DNA of 64,000 bases. Origin: Buchnera aphidicola (Pterocallis alni) (GTDB taxonomy: Bacteria > Pseudomonadota > Gammaproteobacteria > Enterobacterales > Enterobacteriaceae). The stretch is from assembly GCF_964059075.1 (NCBI RefSeq), contig NZ_OZ060377.1, forward strand, positions 186,001 to 250,000, in the 5' to 3' direction. Positions within the stretch are counted from its first letter, which is position 1; the number at the start of each line of letters is the position of its first letter. The translations under genes and the position numbers were made by a program. Shown here piece by piece: positions 20,140-30,391 of the stretch. Under the pieces are notes generated by a model that saw nothing but the letters and a program-made list of their open reading frames with translations, did not search any database and had not been told where the DNA came from.

Positions 20140-21066
20140 TTGTACAAAATACATATGATACGTAATATACAAGATAAAAAATTTTTATTCCAAAATAATA
20201 GTATAATCAAAAAAAATACTTTAAATAAACCCAATTGGATAAAAATAAAATTACCTACTTCTTCTGCAAAAATTCATCAATTAAAAAAAATATTACGTAA
20301 AAACTCTTTACATACTGTATGCGAAGAAGCATTATGCCCAAATTTAACAGAATGTTTTAATAATAAAACGGCAACATTTATGATTCTCGGTAACATATGT
20401 ACTAGAAAATGTCCATATTGTAATGTTACGAAAGGTAGACCAAATACTGTTGACCCTTTAGAACCTATTCATTTATCTAATACAGTATTTGAAATGGGTA
20501 TTAAATATATAGTTATTACTTCTGTAAATAGGGATGATCTAAAAGATGGAGGCGCTATACAATTTAGTAATTGTATTAAAGAATTACGTCACAAAAAAGA
20601 AATTAAAATAGAAATATTAGTACCAGATTTTAGAAACTCTATCCAACAATCTATTCAAATTATTTCACAAAATCCTCCTGATGTATTTAACCATAATTTA
20701 GAAAATGTACCTAGATTATATAATTTAATTCGACCTGGAGCTAATTATTATAATTCTTTAAAGTTATTACGTGATTTTAAAAAATATAACCCTACTATTC
20801 CTACTAAATCAGGATTAATGTTAGGATTAGGAGAAACAAATCAAGAAATTATGATGGTGTTAAAAGATTTACGAGCAAATAAAGTGGATATGTTAACATT
20901 AGGACAATATTTACAGCCAAGTAAAAATCATATACCAGTTAAAAAATATTTTACTCCACAAGAATTTGAACATTTTCGAAAAGAAGCGTTATCTTTAGGA
21001 TTCAAGCATGCGCTATGTGGACCATTAGTTCGATCATCCTATCAAGCACATATTCAACAAAATTAA
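20140..21066 (+). CDS. lipA: Lipoyl synthase LipA
   Basis: Radical SAM enzyme that inserts two sulfurs into the octanoyl chain. 308 aa from TTG 20140 (E. coli 321); an ATG at 20155 is the alternative start and costs five residues. Both iron-sulfur clusters have ligands: auxiliary cluster C61, C66, C72 ([13 protein letters not shown]) and radical SAM cluster C87, C91, C94 (CTRKCPYC). [16 protein letters not shown] and [12 protein letters not shown] are conserved. The C-terminal serine ligand region reads [11 protein letters not shown]. Same strand as lipB and pyrF. Confidence 0.96.
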   Translation: MYKIHMIRNIQDKKFLFQNNSIIKKNTLNKPNWIKIKLPTSSAKIHQLKKILRKNSLHTVCEEALCPNLTECFNNKTATFMILGNICTRKCPYCNVTKGRPNTVDPLEPIHLSNTVFEMGIKYIVITSVNRDDLKDGGAIQFSNCIKELRHKKEIKIEILVPDFRNSIQQSIQIISQNPPDVFNHNLENVPRLYNLIRPGANYYNSLKLLRDFKKYNPTIPTKSGLMLGLGETNQEIMMVLKDLRANKVDMLTLGQYLQPSKNHIPVKKYFTPQEFEHFRKEALSLGFKHALCGPLVRSSYQAHIQQN

Positions 21067-21092
21067 AATCATTTTATACATTTAGGATATTT

Positions 21093-21803
21093 ATGAATCA
21101 AATTAATACATTTAAAAAAACAAAAATTATTATCGCTTTAGATTATCCTGATGTTAAATCTGCTATGCAATTAATATTTCAATTAGATCCTACGATATAT
21201 AAATTAAAAATTGGACAAGAAATGTTTATTCGATTTGGAAAAAAATTTATACATCAATTAAAAAGTTTAAATTTTGATATTTTTTTAGATTTAAAATTTC
21301 ATGATATTCCAAGTACTATTTTTAAATCTGTTTATGCTGCATCAGAATTAGGAGTATGGATGATTAGCCTACATGCATGTGGTGGTATTAAAATGATGCA
21401 ATATGCTAAAAAAGCAATAAAAAATTGTAATCAACCCCTTCCGTTATTAGTTGCTGTGACTGCTTTAACTAGTTTTTCTATTAATCACCTTCAAAAGATT
21501 GGTGTTACAGTTAGTTTAAAAGAATATATTCTACAATTATCAAAAATAATACAATTATCTAAATTAGATGGGATAATATGTCCGGGAGTTATGTCTAATG
21601 TAATTAAAAATACCATAGACTACTCTATAAAAACAATTGTTCCTGGAATTAGATTTAAAAATCATATTTCTCATGATCAAAAAATAATCACTACCCCTCA
21701 AAATATTAAGAAATATAACATTAATTATATTGTCGTTGGTAGAACAATAACGCAATCTACAAATCCATTAAAAAAATTAAATAATATATTAAACTATATA
21801 TAA
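21093..21803 (+). CDS. pyrF: Orotidine 5'-phosphate decarboxylase
   Basis: Final step of UMP synthesis. 236 aa from ATG 21093, E. coli 245. An upstream Met in frame at 21015 lies inside lipA; the start at 21093 is chosen because AGGA at 21084-21087 precedes it and KIIIALDYPDVKSAM then aligns with the family N-terminus. Catalytic segment FLDLKFHDIPST carries the Asp-Lys-Asp set. Phosphate-binding VPGIRFKN and VVGRTITQ are present near the C-terminus. 26 bases after lipA, so probably cotranscribed. Confidence 0.96.
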   Translation: MNQINTFKKTKIIIALDYPDVKSAMQLIFQLDPTIYKLKIGQEMFIRFGKKFIHQLKSLNFDIFLDLKFHDIPSTIFKSVYAASELGVWMISLHACGGIKMMQYAKKAIKNCNQPLPLLVAVTALTSFSINHLQKIGVTVSLKEYILQLSKIIQLSKLDGIICPGVMSNVIKNTIDYSIKTIVPGIRFKNHISHDQKIITTPQNIKKYNINYIVVGRTITQSTNPLKKLNNILNYI

Positions 21804-21836
21804 TATACTTATTAAATATTATTTAATTGAGTGAAT

Positions 21837-22433
21837 ATGAAAATTAAACTTATACAACAAGCTAAGTTACCTACACCTTGGGGTGAATTTATAATTATTG
21901 GTTTTGAGGAAACACTGAAAGAAAAAAATCATATTGCATTAATTTATGGTAATTTAAATCATAAAAAACCAATTTTAGTTAGAATTCATTCAGAATGTTT
22001 AACTGGAGATGCTTTATTTAGTTTACGATGTGATTGTGGATTTCAATTAAAAAATGCTTTAATGATGATTGCCGAACAAGGAAATGGAATATTAATATAT
22101 CATAGACAAGAAGGTAGAAATATCGGATTATTAAATAAAATTAAAGCTTATAATTTACAAGATTGTGGTTTAGATACTGTAGAAGCAAATCATAAATTAG
22201 GATTTTCTTCTGATGAAAGAGATTTTATGATTTGTGCAAATATATTAAAATTAATGAATGTTTATACAATTAATTTACTAACTAATAATCCTTTAAAAAT
22301 TACCATGTTAAATAAATACGGTATTAAAATTATTGATAGAATTAATATGAATATTCAACAAAATGATCAAAATACTAAATACTTAAATACTAAAAAAAAT
22401 AAAATGGGACATTTAATACATAACATAAAATAA
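21837..22433 (+). CDS. ribA: GTP cyclohydrolase II
   Basis: First committed step of riboflavin synthesis, opening GTP to the diaminopyrimidine. 198 aa from ATG 21837, E. coli 196. [18 protein letters not shown] aligns directly with E. coli [18 protein letters not shown]; a GTG at 21831 two codons earlier is less likely. Zinc ligands are the three Cys in [19 protein letters not shown], and [18 protein letters not shown] carries the catalytic Arg/Tyr region. C-terminus ends [14 protein letters not shown]. Convergent with the yciB-like gene. Confidence 0.96.
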   Translation: MKIKLIQQAKLPTPWGEFIIIGFEETLKEKNHIALIYGNLNHKKPILVRIHSECLTGDALFSLRCDCGFQLKNALMMIAEQGNGILIYHRQEGRNIGLLNKIKAYNLQDCGLDTVEANHKLGFSSDERDFMICANILKLMNVYTINLLTNNPLKITMLNKYGIKIIDRINMNIQQNDQNTKYLNTKKNKMGHLIHNIK

Positions 22434-22536
22434 TATTTTATAAAAAATATAAAATAATAATATAACAATTATATTAAAAAATAAAAAATTATTATATTAT
22501 TAATGTTCATTTTAACGCAGTAATATTATGTAAATA

Positions 22537-23028
22537 TTATAAATGATCTTTTTTATTATGCAAATAACTTATACAGGTAAATAGTACATAAATTAATATA
22601 GCAAATAATATAATTTTATAAAATATATTACAATATAAATTGTATATTAAAAATAATAAATGTAAAGAAATTAATGTTAATATCGTATTTATTAAAAAAA
22701 TAAAATTTTTACACAATGTAAATACAAACATGGTCATCATCAATACTACTAATAGAAAATATTTTATATTTGTTTTGGTAAAATAATATTTTAAAGATGT
22801 ATTGCGATTTTTTAAAAGAATACCTATAGGTAACACAAAAAACAATATCAACAATATTACAATAAAAAAAATCAATATTTTAAAAAAAAATAAAATAATA
22901 AAAATGAATGTAAATATTATAAACGATTTCAAAAAAAATTGATAATGAATATAATTTTTAAAACTGATAATTTTTATTATTATCATCATTATAACAGTTA
23001 GTATAATACTCTCAAGGAAAGTAAACAT
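22537..23028 (-). CDS. yciB: YciB-like inner-membrane protein
   Basis: 163 aa, E. coli YciB 179. Almost wholly hydrophobic with about five membrane segments separated by short Lys/Asn loops, ending in a basic cytoplasmic tail SYLHNKKDHL. Sequence alone is weak: the C-terminal FTCISYLHNKKD resembles E. coli YciB LLSGIYIYRHMPQED, and the gene sits next to trpA where other enterics have yciABC. YciB is linked to envelope and septation in E. coli. The identification rests mainly on context, topology and length. 74 bases downstream of trpA on the same strand. Confidence 0.55.
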   Translation of the reverse strand: MFTFLESIILTVIMMIIIKIISFKNYIHYQFFLKSFIIFTFIFIILFFFKILIFFIVILLILFFVLPIGILLKNRNTSLKYYFTKTNIKYFLLVVLMMTMFVFTLCKNFIFLINTILTLISLHLLFLIYNLYCNIFYKIILFAILIYVLFTCISYLHNKKDHL

Positions 23029-23102
23029 AATTTTTTATAAAAATCCTAATAATTATAGTATCTTAAATATAAAGAATATATATTAACAATCATATTAATA
23101 AA

Positions 23103-23909
23103 CTATATTTTGGTTGCCATTTTAAAAATTTTTACTAATTCTTTAATTTTTTTTAACATTATATCTTCTGTAGATTGATATTTTTGTATTACTTTGATAA
23201 TAATTGAACCACATATTATTCCATTTATACCGGAAGATAATGCAAGTTTGATTTGAGATGGTTTAGAAATACCAAAACCTTGTAAAATAGGAACAGAAGT
23301 ATTATTTTTTAATTCTTTAATAATATCTACATTAGGTATAAACGTTGTATTTTTTAAACCAGTTACTCCAGAACGAGTAGTTAAATAAATATATCCTGTT
23401 CCTAAATATGCTATCTTTTGTATTAATTGTTTTGAAGAGTTGGGAGGAACAATAAAAATAGAAGATATATTATAAAAGTCAGCGTGTTTTTTAAACAATA
23501 AATACTCTTCTATTGGAATATCTGGTATTAAAACAGAATCTATATTGGTTATTGCACATAATTTATAAAAATTTTTTATCCCGTAATTAAATACCATATT
23601 AGCATAAACTAATATACCTATTGGAATATGAGAATATTTAATACGTATTTTTTGAATAATTTTAAAACAACGAGATACTGTAATACCATTATTTAATGCA
23701 GCAGAATTAGATTTTTGTATAATGGAACCATCAGCTAGTGGATCAGAAAACGGTATACCTAATTCTAGTGCATTAGATCCATATAAAAGTAAATTATCAA
23801 TAATTTTATAAAAAAATTGTATAGAAGGATATCCAATAGTAACGAAAGGTACAAAACAACCCTCATGTTTATACTTTAATTCTTTAAAAATAACATCATA
23901 TCTATTCAT
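23103..23909 (-). CDS. trpA: Tryptophan synthase alpha chain
   Basis: Cleaves indole-3-glycerol phosphate; indole is channelled to TrpB. 268 aa from Met at 23909, as in E. coli (268): [22 protein letters not shown] aligns with E. coli [22 protein letters not shown] in broken form, so an upstream Met at 23963 inside trpB is rejected. Catalytic Glu and Asp are in [15 protein letters not shown]. Phosphate-binding [11 protein letters not shown] and [10 protein letters not shown] are present. Its ATG overlaps the trpB stop by eight bases (ATGAATAG), suggesting coupled translation of the two subunits. Confidence 0.97.
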   Translation of the reverse strand: MNRYDVIFKELKYKHEGCFVPFVTIGYPSIQFFYKIIDNLLLYGSNALELGIPFSDPLADGSIIQKSNSAALNNGITVSRCFKIIQKIRIKYSHIPIGILVYANMVFNYGIKNFYKLCAITNIDSVLIPDIPIEEYLLFKKHADFYNISSIFIVPPNSSKQLIQKIAYLGTGYIYLTTRSGVTGLKNTTFIPNVDIIKELKNNTSVPILQGFGISKPSQIKLALSSGINGIICGSIIIKVIQKYQSTEDIMLKKIKELVKIFKMATKI

Positions 23910-25098
23910 GAAATATACCTTGTTGAAAAATATTTTTATGTACTGTATGAATATCTTTATCACCTCTACCAGATAAATTTACTACTATAATCTGTTTTTT
24001 GTTTGGATTTTTTTTCATTACTTTTAACGCATATGCTAGAGCATGAGCAGATTCTAAAGCTGGAATAATTCCTTCATGTTTACTTAAAGATATAAAAGCA
24101 TCCATTGCTTCTTTATCAGTAATGGAACAATAATGTGCTCTTCCAATAGAATATAAATAAGCATGTTCTGGTCCAACTGATGGAAAATCCAAACCAGCAG
24201 AAATAGAATGTGAATTTTCAATTTGACCATCATCGTTTTGTAACATTAAAGATTTCATTCCAAAGTAAATTCCAGGTTTTCCATATTGTAATGGTGAACC
24301 ATGTTTTTTAGTATTAATACCCATTCCACCAGGTTCAATACCAAATAGTTTTACATCTAGATTATCAATAAAATCATAAAATATACCAATCGCATTAGAT
24401 CCTCCACCTACACAAGCGATCACCATGTCTGGTAATGATGATTCAGTTTTCAAAATTTGTTGTTTAGTTTCTATACCAATAATTTTTTGAAATTCTCTTA
24501 CCAAAGTAGGGTAAGGATGTGGTCCAGCTGCTGTACCTAACATATAATAACTATTTTCATAATGCTCAGACCAATCACGTAGTGCTTCATTACAAGCATC
24601 TTTAAGAGTAGCAGATCCATTATCAACCGATATTATTTTAGCTCCCATTAATTGCATTCTAAAAACATTAGGAGATTGTCTTTCCATATCCTTAGAACCC
24701 ATATATATTCTACATTTTAAATTTAATAATGCGCAAGCAAAAGCAGTAGCTACTCCATGTTGACCGGCACCAGTCTCTGCTAATATTAATTTTTTCTTCA
24801 TTTTTTTAGCTAATAATGCTTGCGCTAATACTTGATTTGTTTTATGTGCTCCTCCATGAAGTAAATCTTCTCTTTTTAAATAAATTTTTGTTTTAGTACC
24901 ATATGTAATATTTTTACATAAAGTTAAAGGAGTAGGACGACCAGCATAATTTTGCAGTAAATATAATAATTCGTTTTGAAAATTTATATCATTTTTATAT
25001 TGCATAAAATAAATTTCTAATTCTTGCAAAGCTGGTACTAAAATTTGTGGAACATATATACCACCAAAATTACCAAAATATGCATTTAATAAAGTCAT
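23902..25098 (-). CDS. trpB: Tryptophan synthase beta chain
   Basis: PLP enzyme that joins indole and serine to give tryptophan. 398 aa from Met at 25098 (E. coli 397); [20 protein letters not shown] aligns with the E. coli start, so the upstream Met at 25113 is not used. PLP Lys86 lies in [10 protein letters not shown]; catalytic Glu in [15 protein letters not shown] phosphate loop [10 protein letters not shown]. Overlaps trpA and follows trpCF by 52 bases. Confidence 0.98.
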   Translation of the reverse strand: MTLLNAYFGNFGGIYVPQILVPALQELEIYFMQYKNDINFQNELLYLLQNYAGRPTPLTLCKNITYGTKTKIYLKREDLLHGGAHKTNQVLAQALLAKKMKKKLILAETGAGQHGVATAFACALLNLKCRIYMGSKDMERQSPNVFRMQLMGAKIISVDNGSATLKDACNEALRDWSEHYENSYYMLGTAAGPHPYPTLVREFQKIIGIETKQQILKTESSLPDMVIACVGGGSNAIGIFYDFIDNLDVKLFGIEPGGMGINTKKHGSPLQYGKPGIYFGMKSLMLQNDDGQIENSHSISAGLDFPSVGPEHAYLYSIGRAHYCSITDKEAMDAFISLSKHEGIIPALESAHALAYALKVMKKNPNKKQIIVVNLSGRGDKDIHTVHKNIFQQGIFHE

Positions 25099-25150
25099 AA
25101 CATATATTTCCAATTATTAATATTAAATTATGTAAAATCATTTATTTATA

Positions 25151-26512
25151 CTACAAATTCTTTAATTTTTTAAATAATAACTGCATTTTTAAAAAATTTT
25201 TTATACCAGGTGTAGTTTCTATTTTAGAATTAAAATCTAAACCAAAACAATTATATTGCATGGCTTTCATACAATTTTTCACAGATAATCCTCCTGATAA
25301 AAATACATTGCTTAGATTATATCGATTTAATATTGACCAATCAAAACATTTTCCACTTCCTCCTTGATCATTATCAAATAAATAAAAATCAATATATTTA
25401 CATTGTATATTTTTTTTACATTTATTCATATCTAACGCTTTATAAATTTTTATGTTTTTTGGTATAATATTTTTTATATTTATAATATATCTTATATTTT
25501 CATTTCCATGTAATTGAATAGCATATAAAGATAATATAATTATAATAAATTTAATTTTTTGTATATTTTCATTTTTAAAAACACCAATATATTTTAATTT
25601 AGATTGACAAACTATATTTTTAGCTACATGTATATTAATTTTTCTAATGGATGTTTTAACAAAAATTAAACCCCCATAAACTGCACCTAATTTTTGTATT
25701 CTTTTTGCATCTTTTACTCTAGTTAAACCACAAATTTTGTTATTCCCAAATATTATACTATTAATTTTTAGAGTAATATTACTAGATTTCATAATCGATG
25801 AACCGATTAAAAAACCATGCACTACTTTTTTTAATTTTTGTACTTGTGTATGATTATAAATTCCTGATTCACTAATAATAATTTTATTTTTGGGAATCAA
25901 TGGAGCAAGTTCATAAGTTTTATTTATATTAATAGATAAATTATGTAAATTTCTATTATTAATACCAATAATTTGTGCATTTAACTTTATAGCTCTATAT
26001 AATTCATTTTTATTATTAATTTCAGTAATAATACTCATATTTAAACTATGCGCAAGATTTGATAAAATTATATATTGCGAATCATTTAAAATAGAAAGCA
26101 TTAATAAAATAATATCAGCTTGATAATACCGAGCTAAATAAATTTGATATGGATCTATAAAAAAATCTTTGCATAAAATGGGTTGTTTAACTAATTGATG
26201 TGCTTCTAATAAAAACTCAAATTTACCTTTAAAATATTTTTCATCTGTTAAAATAGATATTGCTGTAGCATGATTTTTATATTGTGCGCATATTTTTTTT
26301 ATATCAAATGTATTATGAATCCGACCAATAGAAGGAGAATATTGTTTTGCTTCTAGTATAAAAAATGGAGTATTTTTTTTAGATATATCGTAAAAATCCC
26401 TACTAGAATGACTAATATTTTCTTGTAATTTTTTAATAGGTTGTTTGACTTTTCTATCTTTTAACCATTCAATTTTATTATATATAATTTTTTTTAATAT
26501 ATCATTACTCAT
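25151..26512 (-). CDS. trpC: Bifunctional indole-3-glycerol phosphate synthase / phosphoribosylanthranilate isomerase
   Basis: Fused TrpC-TrpF, 453 aa as in E. coli (453). The first barrel (about residues 1-255) has the synthase Glu and Lys in FILEAKQYSPSIG, the catalytic Lys in ILCKDFFIDPYQIYLARYYQ and LSININKTYELAPL downstream. The second barrel starts at KICGLTRVKDAKR with the isomerase Cys and ends with the Asp in YLFDNDQGGSGKCFDW. Both active sites appear intact, though the second half is more divergent. Two bases separate it from trpD. Confidence 0.97.
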   Translation of the reverse strand: MSNDILKKIIYNKIEWLKDRKVKQPIKKLQENISHSSRDFYDISKKNTPFFILEAKQYSPSIGRIHNTFDIKKICAQYKNHATAISILTDEKYFKGKFEFLLEAHQLVKQPILCKDFFIDPYQIYLARYYQADIILLMLSILNDSQYIILSNLAHSLNMSIITEINNKNELYRAIKLNAQIIGINNRNLHNLSININKTYELAPLIPKNKIIISESGIYNHTQVQKLKKVVHGFLIGSSIMKSSNITLKINSIIFGNNKICGLTRVKDAKRIQKLGAVYGGLIFVKTSIRKINIHVAKNIVCQSKLKYIGVFKNENIQKIKFIIIILSLYAIQLHGNENIRYIINIKNIIPKNIKIYKALDMNKCKKNIQCKYIDFYLFDNDQGGSGKCFDWSILNRYNLSNVFLSGGLSVKNCMKAMQYNCFGLDFNSKIETTPGIKNFLKMQLLFKKLKNL

Positions 26513-26514
26513 AA

Positions 26515-27522
26515 TTAACTCTTATTACTAATATTTTGTATGTGTTTAATTAATTCACCTCTACGGATTTTTTCAAAAACAATTTTTGTATTTTCTTTTA
26601 AATCTTCATAACCAAACAATTTTAATATAAGAGCAGTATTTACTGCAATTAAATTATAATATTCTACACTGCTGTTTCCTTTACAGATATCTTCAAAAAT
26701 TTGATATTTTTTTTGAATAGTATTATACATAAAAAATTTTTTGGGTACTTTACGAACACCAAAATCTTCTGGATGTAATTTATATGAATGAATTCTTTCT
26801 TGATTAATTTCTAAAACATGTGTAACACTATGTAAAGTTACTTCATCAGTTCCGTCACTGTGAATAATCATAGCTCTTTGTACATTTAATAAGTTTAAAA
26901 TATGTGCCACAGGTAATAATAAATCTTTTGAATATACACCTATTACCGATAAAGAAGGTTCTGCTGGATTTATTAAAGGACCTAAAATATTAAATATAGT
27001 ACGAGTATTTAACTGTTTTCGAATTTCAGAAACATATTTAAATGCACTATGATAGTGTGGAGCAAATAAAAAACAGATATTGTTTTTTTCTAACATATTT
27101 CGGGCATCTTTTGGATGTAAATTAATAGCAATATTTAATTTTTTTAATATATCAGCAGAACCTATACTACTTGATACACCTGTATTACAATGTTTAACAA
27201 TTTTTAATCCAAAAGAAGAAGCTAATAAGGCACTTAATGTAGATATATTAATAGTATTCATATAATCTCCACCAGTACCAGTAATATCGGCAAATAAATA
27301 TTTTGGCCTAGGGAAAAATAAAATATTTTCTTGACATGCTTGTATAGCTCCGATAATTTCATCAATAGATTCTACTTTTAGTTTCATAGAGATTAATATA
27401 GCAGTTATTTGTGCAAGAGTTAATTTATTTTTTAAAATCAAATTAAAAATGTAATAACTTTCTTTTTGATTTAATGAATGAAAATTATATAATTTATCAA
27501 ATATTTTTTTTATCATTTTCAA
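26515..27522 (-). CDS. trpD: Anthranilate phosphoribosyltransferase (no glutaminase domain)
   Basis: Joins anthranilate to PRPP. 335 aa; E. coli TrpD is fused to the TrpG glutaminase, which is absent here. PRPP-binding DITGTGGDYMNTINIST is intact. The usual anthranilate/PRPP motif KHGN reads K110-H-C-N113 with Gly changed to Cys112 and the next Arg to Thr, followed by GVSSSIGSADILKKL. GPLINPAEP and DGTDEVTL are conserved. First gene of trpDCFBA; no trpE or trpG precedes it, matching Buchnera strains that carry trpEG elsewhere, often on a plasmid. Confidence 0.95.
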   Translation of the reverse strand: MKMIKKIFDKLYNFHSLNQKESYYIFNLILKNKLTLAQITAILISMKLKVESIDEIIGAIQACQENILFFPRPKYLFADITGTGGDYMNTINISTLSALLASSFGLKIVKHCNTGVSSSIGSADILKKLNIAINLHPKDARNMLEKNNICFLFAPHYHSAFKYVSEIRKQLNTRTIFNILGPLINPAEPSLSVIGVYSKDLLLPVAHILNLLNVQRAMIIHSDGTDEVTLHSVTHVLEINQERIHSYKLHPEDFGVRKVPKKFFMYNTIQKKYQIFEDICKGNSSVEYYNLIAVNTALILKLFGYEDLKENTKIVFEKIRRGELIKHIQNISNKS

Positions 27523-27884
27523 TTCTTCATAATTAATTAATATAAAATATTAATTACATTATATATTTTACTATATAATTTAATTAATATTTCTTAAATA
27601 GAATATAGTAAATTTTCTAATTTTTCAAATATTAGAATACATATTTTTATATATCTTTAACAATATGATTTTTTAGATAAATAATTTGATTATTAAGAAA
27701 TATGTAGTTCAAATAATTACATTTTTATAAATGAAATAATGTATAATAAAAAAATATATATTATCAATCTTATCTATATTTAACATAATGACTATAATTA
27801 AATATTTTTTATAATAATAATTTAATAGTATTATATTATATATCATATTAAAATATTTATAAAAATAATTATATACATAATATT
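27523..27884. other. Divergent trpD / rlmN spacer
   Basis: 362 bases without a gene, nearly all A and T. It must carry promoters for both directions, but AT richness makes any -10 match meaningless. No leader peptide with Trp codons and no attenuator-like GC hairpin is visible, so trp attenuation looks absent. Confidence 0.6.
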
Positions 27885-28982
27885 ATGCAAAATACACAAA
27901 ATAAAAATATTAATTTAACAAAAATAAATTTATTAAATTTAAATCGTAAAAAAATGTATAATTTTTTACAAAATATTAGTGAACCCAAATTTCGAGCTCA
28001 TCAAATTATGATATGGATATATCATCATTTTTGTAATAGTTTTGATAATATGACTAATATTAACAATGATTTAAAAAAAAAATTAAATAATATAAGTACA
28101 ATTACCCCACCCAAATTTATAAAAGAAATTATTTCTTCAGATAATACAATTAAATGGCTTGTTTCCGTAAAGGGAGGATTAATTGAAACAATTTATATTC
28201 CAGAAAAAAAAAGAGGAACACTGTGTATTTCATCACAAGTAGGATGTATATTAAACTGTCATTTTTGTGCTACAGGATTGCAAAAATTTAAAAGAAATTT
28301 ATTAGTTTCAGAAATTATTGGACAAATTTGGATAGCTATAAAAAAAATAAATAAAATGGATGATCCAAAATATCCAAAAATTACTAATATAGTTATGATG
28401 GGCATGGGGGAACCATTATTTAACTTTAATAATGTTCTTACAGCAATTAACATTATTTCTGATACTTTTGGATTTAATTTCACAAAAAAAAAAATTATTA
28501 TATCAACTTCTGGTATTGTTCCAGCAATATATAAATTATCTTCTTTATTAGATGTAAAATTAGCTATTTCTTTACATGCATCAAACGATACTTTAAGAAA
28601 TAAATTAATGCCAATTAACAAAAAATATAATATATCATCTTTACTTAATGCAATTAAACAATTTATAAAAACATCTAAATTAAATAAAAAAGGTATTACT
28701 ATAGAATATGTTATGTTACATAATATTAATGATAGTTTATTACATGCAAAAGAATTAATACAAATATTAAAAAATATACCTATTAAAATTAATTTAATTC
28801 CGTGGAATAAAATTCCAAACAGTATATTTAAATCTAGTACAAAAGAACAAATTAATAAATTTTTGAATTTTTTAAATCAACATAATATCATGACTACAAT
28901 TAGAAAACCTAGAGGAGAAGATATTCAAGCAGCATGTGGACAACTAACAGGTAACTTACCTATTTTAAAAACAAAAACATAA
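27885..28982 (+). CDS. rlmN: Dual-specificity rRNA/tRNA adenine-C2 methyltransferase RlmN
   Basis: Radical SAM enzyme that methylates A2503 of 23S rRNA and A37 of some tRNAs. 365 aa, E. coli 384. The cluster motif is C121-ILN-C125-HF-C128 in SSQVGCILNCHFCATG. GMGEPLFNFNNV binds SAM, and the methyl-carrier Cys is in the C-terminal ACGQL. The other catalytic Cys (E. coli 118) is C114, in RGTLCISSQVG. ATG at 27885. hisS follows after only 90 bases; rodZ and ispG, which lie between rlmN and hisS in E. coli, are missing. Confidence 0.95.
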   Translation: MQNTQNKNINLTKINLLNLNRKKMYNFLQNISEPKFRAHQIMIWIYHHFCNSFDNMTNINNDLKKKLNNISTITPPKFIKEIISSDNTIKWLVSVKGGLIETIYIPEKKRGTLCISSQVGCILNCHFCATGLQKFKRNLLVSEIIGQIWIAIKKINKMDDPKYPKITNIVMMGMGEPLFNFNNVLTAINIISDTFGFNFTKKKIIISTSGIVPAIYKLSSLLDVKLAISLHASNDTLRNKLMPINKKYNISSLLNAIKQFIKTSKLNKKGITIEYVMLHNINDSLLHAKELIQILKNIPIKINLIPWNKIPNSIFKSSTKEQINKFLNFLNQHNIMTTIRKPRGEDIQAACGQLTGNLPILKTKT

Positions 28983-29072
28983 TTGCTATTAAATAAAATA
29001 AATATTTTAAAATTATTTCATATATTCTTACATAATAATAATATTATTAATTATATTATATGAGGATACTTC

Positions 29073-30347
29073 ATGAAATATAATATTCATTCTGTTAAAG
29101 GAATGCATGATCACCTTCCGTTAGATGCAAGATTATTAAATAAAATAGAAAATATATTTAAAAAAATCTTATTCAATTATCATTATTCAGAAATTAGACT
29201 ACCTATATTAGAAAAAACAGATTTATTTCAAAAATCAATTGGTCAAATTACTGATATTATTGGGAAAGAAATGTATTCTTTTAATGATAAAAATGGTCAT
29301 AGTTTAACTTTAAGACCAGAAGGTACAGCTGGTTGTGTAAGATCAGTAATACAAAATAATTTATTATATCATAACAATCCAAAATTATGGTATTCTGGTC
29401 CAATGTTTAGATATGAACGCCCCCAAACAGGTCGTTATAGACAATTTAATCAACTGGGTATAGAAACATTTGGTTTTTCAGAACCATATATAGAATTAGA
29501 ATTAATTACTATTATCAATAAATTTTTTAAAAAATTACAAATTGATCCACATGTAACATTAGAAATCAATTGCATTGGTTCTATACAATCCAGAATACAA
29601 TACCAAAAAAAATTAAAAAATTTTTTAAATAAAAATATACATCTATTAGATAAAAATTGTATTTACCAATTATATAATAATCCCTTGCGGATTTTAGATA
29701 GTAAAAAAAAAAATATACAAAAACTATTATTAAATGCTCCCATTTTAATTAATTATATTGATAAAAAATCAAAATTTTATTTTCATCAATTATGTTATTT
29801 AATGAATTATTTTAATATTAAATATACTATAAATTATAGATTAGTAAGAGGATTAGATTACTATAATAATACTGTATTTGAATGGAAAACAAAATCTTTA
29901 GGTACACAAAATACGATATGCGCAGGAGGAAGATATGATGCATTAGTTCAACAATTAGGGGGACCAAGTACTCCTTCTTGTGGTTTAGCAATAGGAGTAG
30001 ATCGATTATTATTACTATTAAAAAAATTATCTATCTTCCAACAAAAAAAAGATAAAATAGATATTTATATATTTTTCTCATTACAATCTATACAAATGTT
30101 GGTATTTGATGTATCAGAAAAAATTAGAAATTATAAACCTAATTTAAAAATATCATTAGAATTAAAAATAAAACCGTTTAAAAAAATATTAAAAAATATT
30201 GTACAATATAAATCTAAAATAATATTATTTTTAGGGGAAAAAGAAGTTAAATCAAAAAGAATTATTATATACAATACAAAGAATCAAATATATAAAGTTG
30301 TTAAAATGAAAAATATATTTACGATAATTAATTCTATATTTTTATAA
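29073..30347 (+). CDS. hisS: Histidyl-tRNA synthetase
   Basis: Class II synthetase for tRNA-His. 424 aa as in E. coli. Starts with VKGMHDHLPLDARL after ATG 29073; class II motif 2 reads WYSGPMFRYERPQTGRYRQF; the His-specific motifs RLVRGLDYYNNTVFEW and AGGRYDALVQQLGGPSTPSC are present with motif 3 GLAIGVDRLLLLL. The C-terminal anticodon domain is Lys-rich but full length. GAGGA at 29061-29065 precedes the start. glyA follows at 44 bases. Confidence 0.97.
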   Translation: MKYNIHSVKGMHDHLPLDARLLNKIENIFKKILFNYHYSEIRLPILEKTDLFQKSIGQITDIIGKEMYSFNDKNGHSLTLRPEGTAGCVRSVIQNNLLYHNNPKLWYSGPMFRYERPQTGRYRQFNQLGIETFGFSEPYIELELITIINKFFKKLQIDPHVTLEINCIGSIQSRIQYQKKLKNFLNKNIHLLDKNCIYQLYNNPLRILDSKKKNIQKLLLNAPILINYIDKKSKFYFHQLCYLMNYFNIKYTINYRLVRGLDYYNNTVFEWKTKSLGTQNTICAGGRYDALVQQLGGPSTPSCGLAIGVDRLLLLLKKLSIFQQKKDKIDIYIFFSLQSIQMLVFDVSEKIRNYKPNLKISLELKIKPFKKILKNIVQYKSKIILFLGEKEVKSKRIIIYNTKNQIYKVVKMKNIFTIINSIFL

Positions 30348-30391
30348 TATATAAAAATAATTACAATTTATATAATTAAGTTAAAAAAAAT

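Noticed and set aside
21015..21092. Upstream Met of pyrF inside lipA
   Set aside because: The added 26 residues overlap lipA and have no match; AGGA and the alignment support ATG 21093.
23910..23963. Upstream extension of trpA (and 25099-25113 for trpB)
   Set aside because: Extra residues do not align; the inner Met codons match the E. coli starts.
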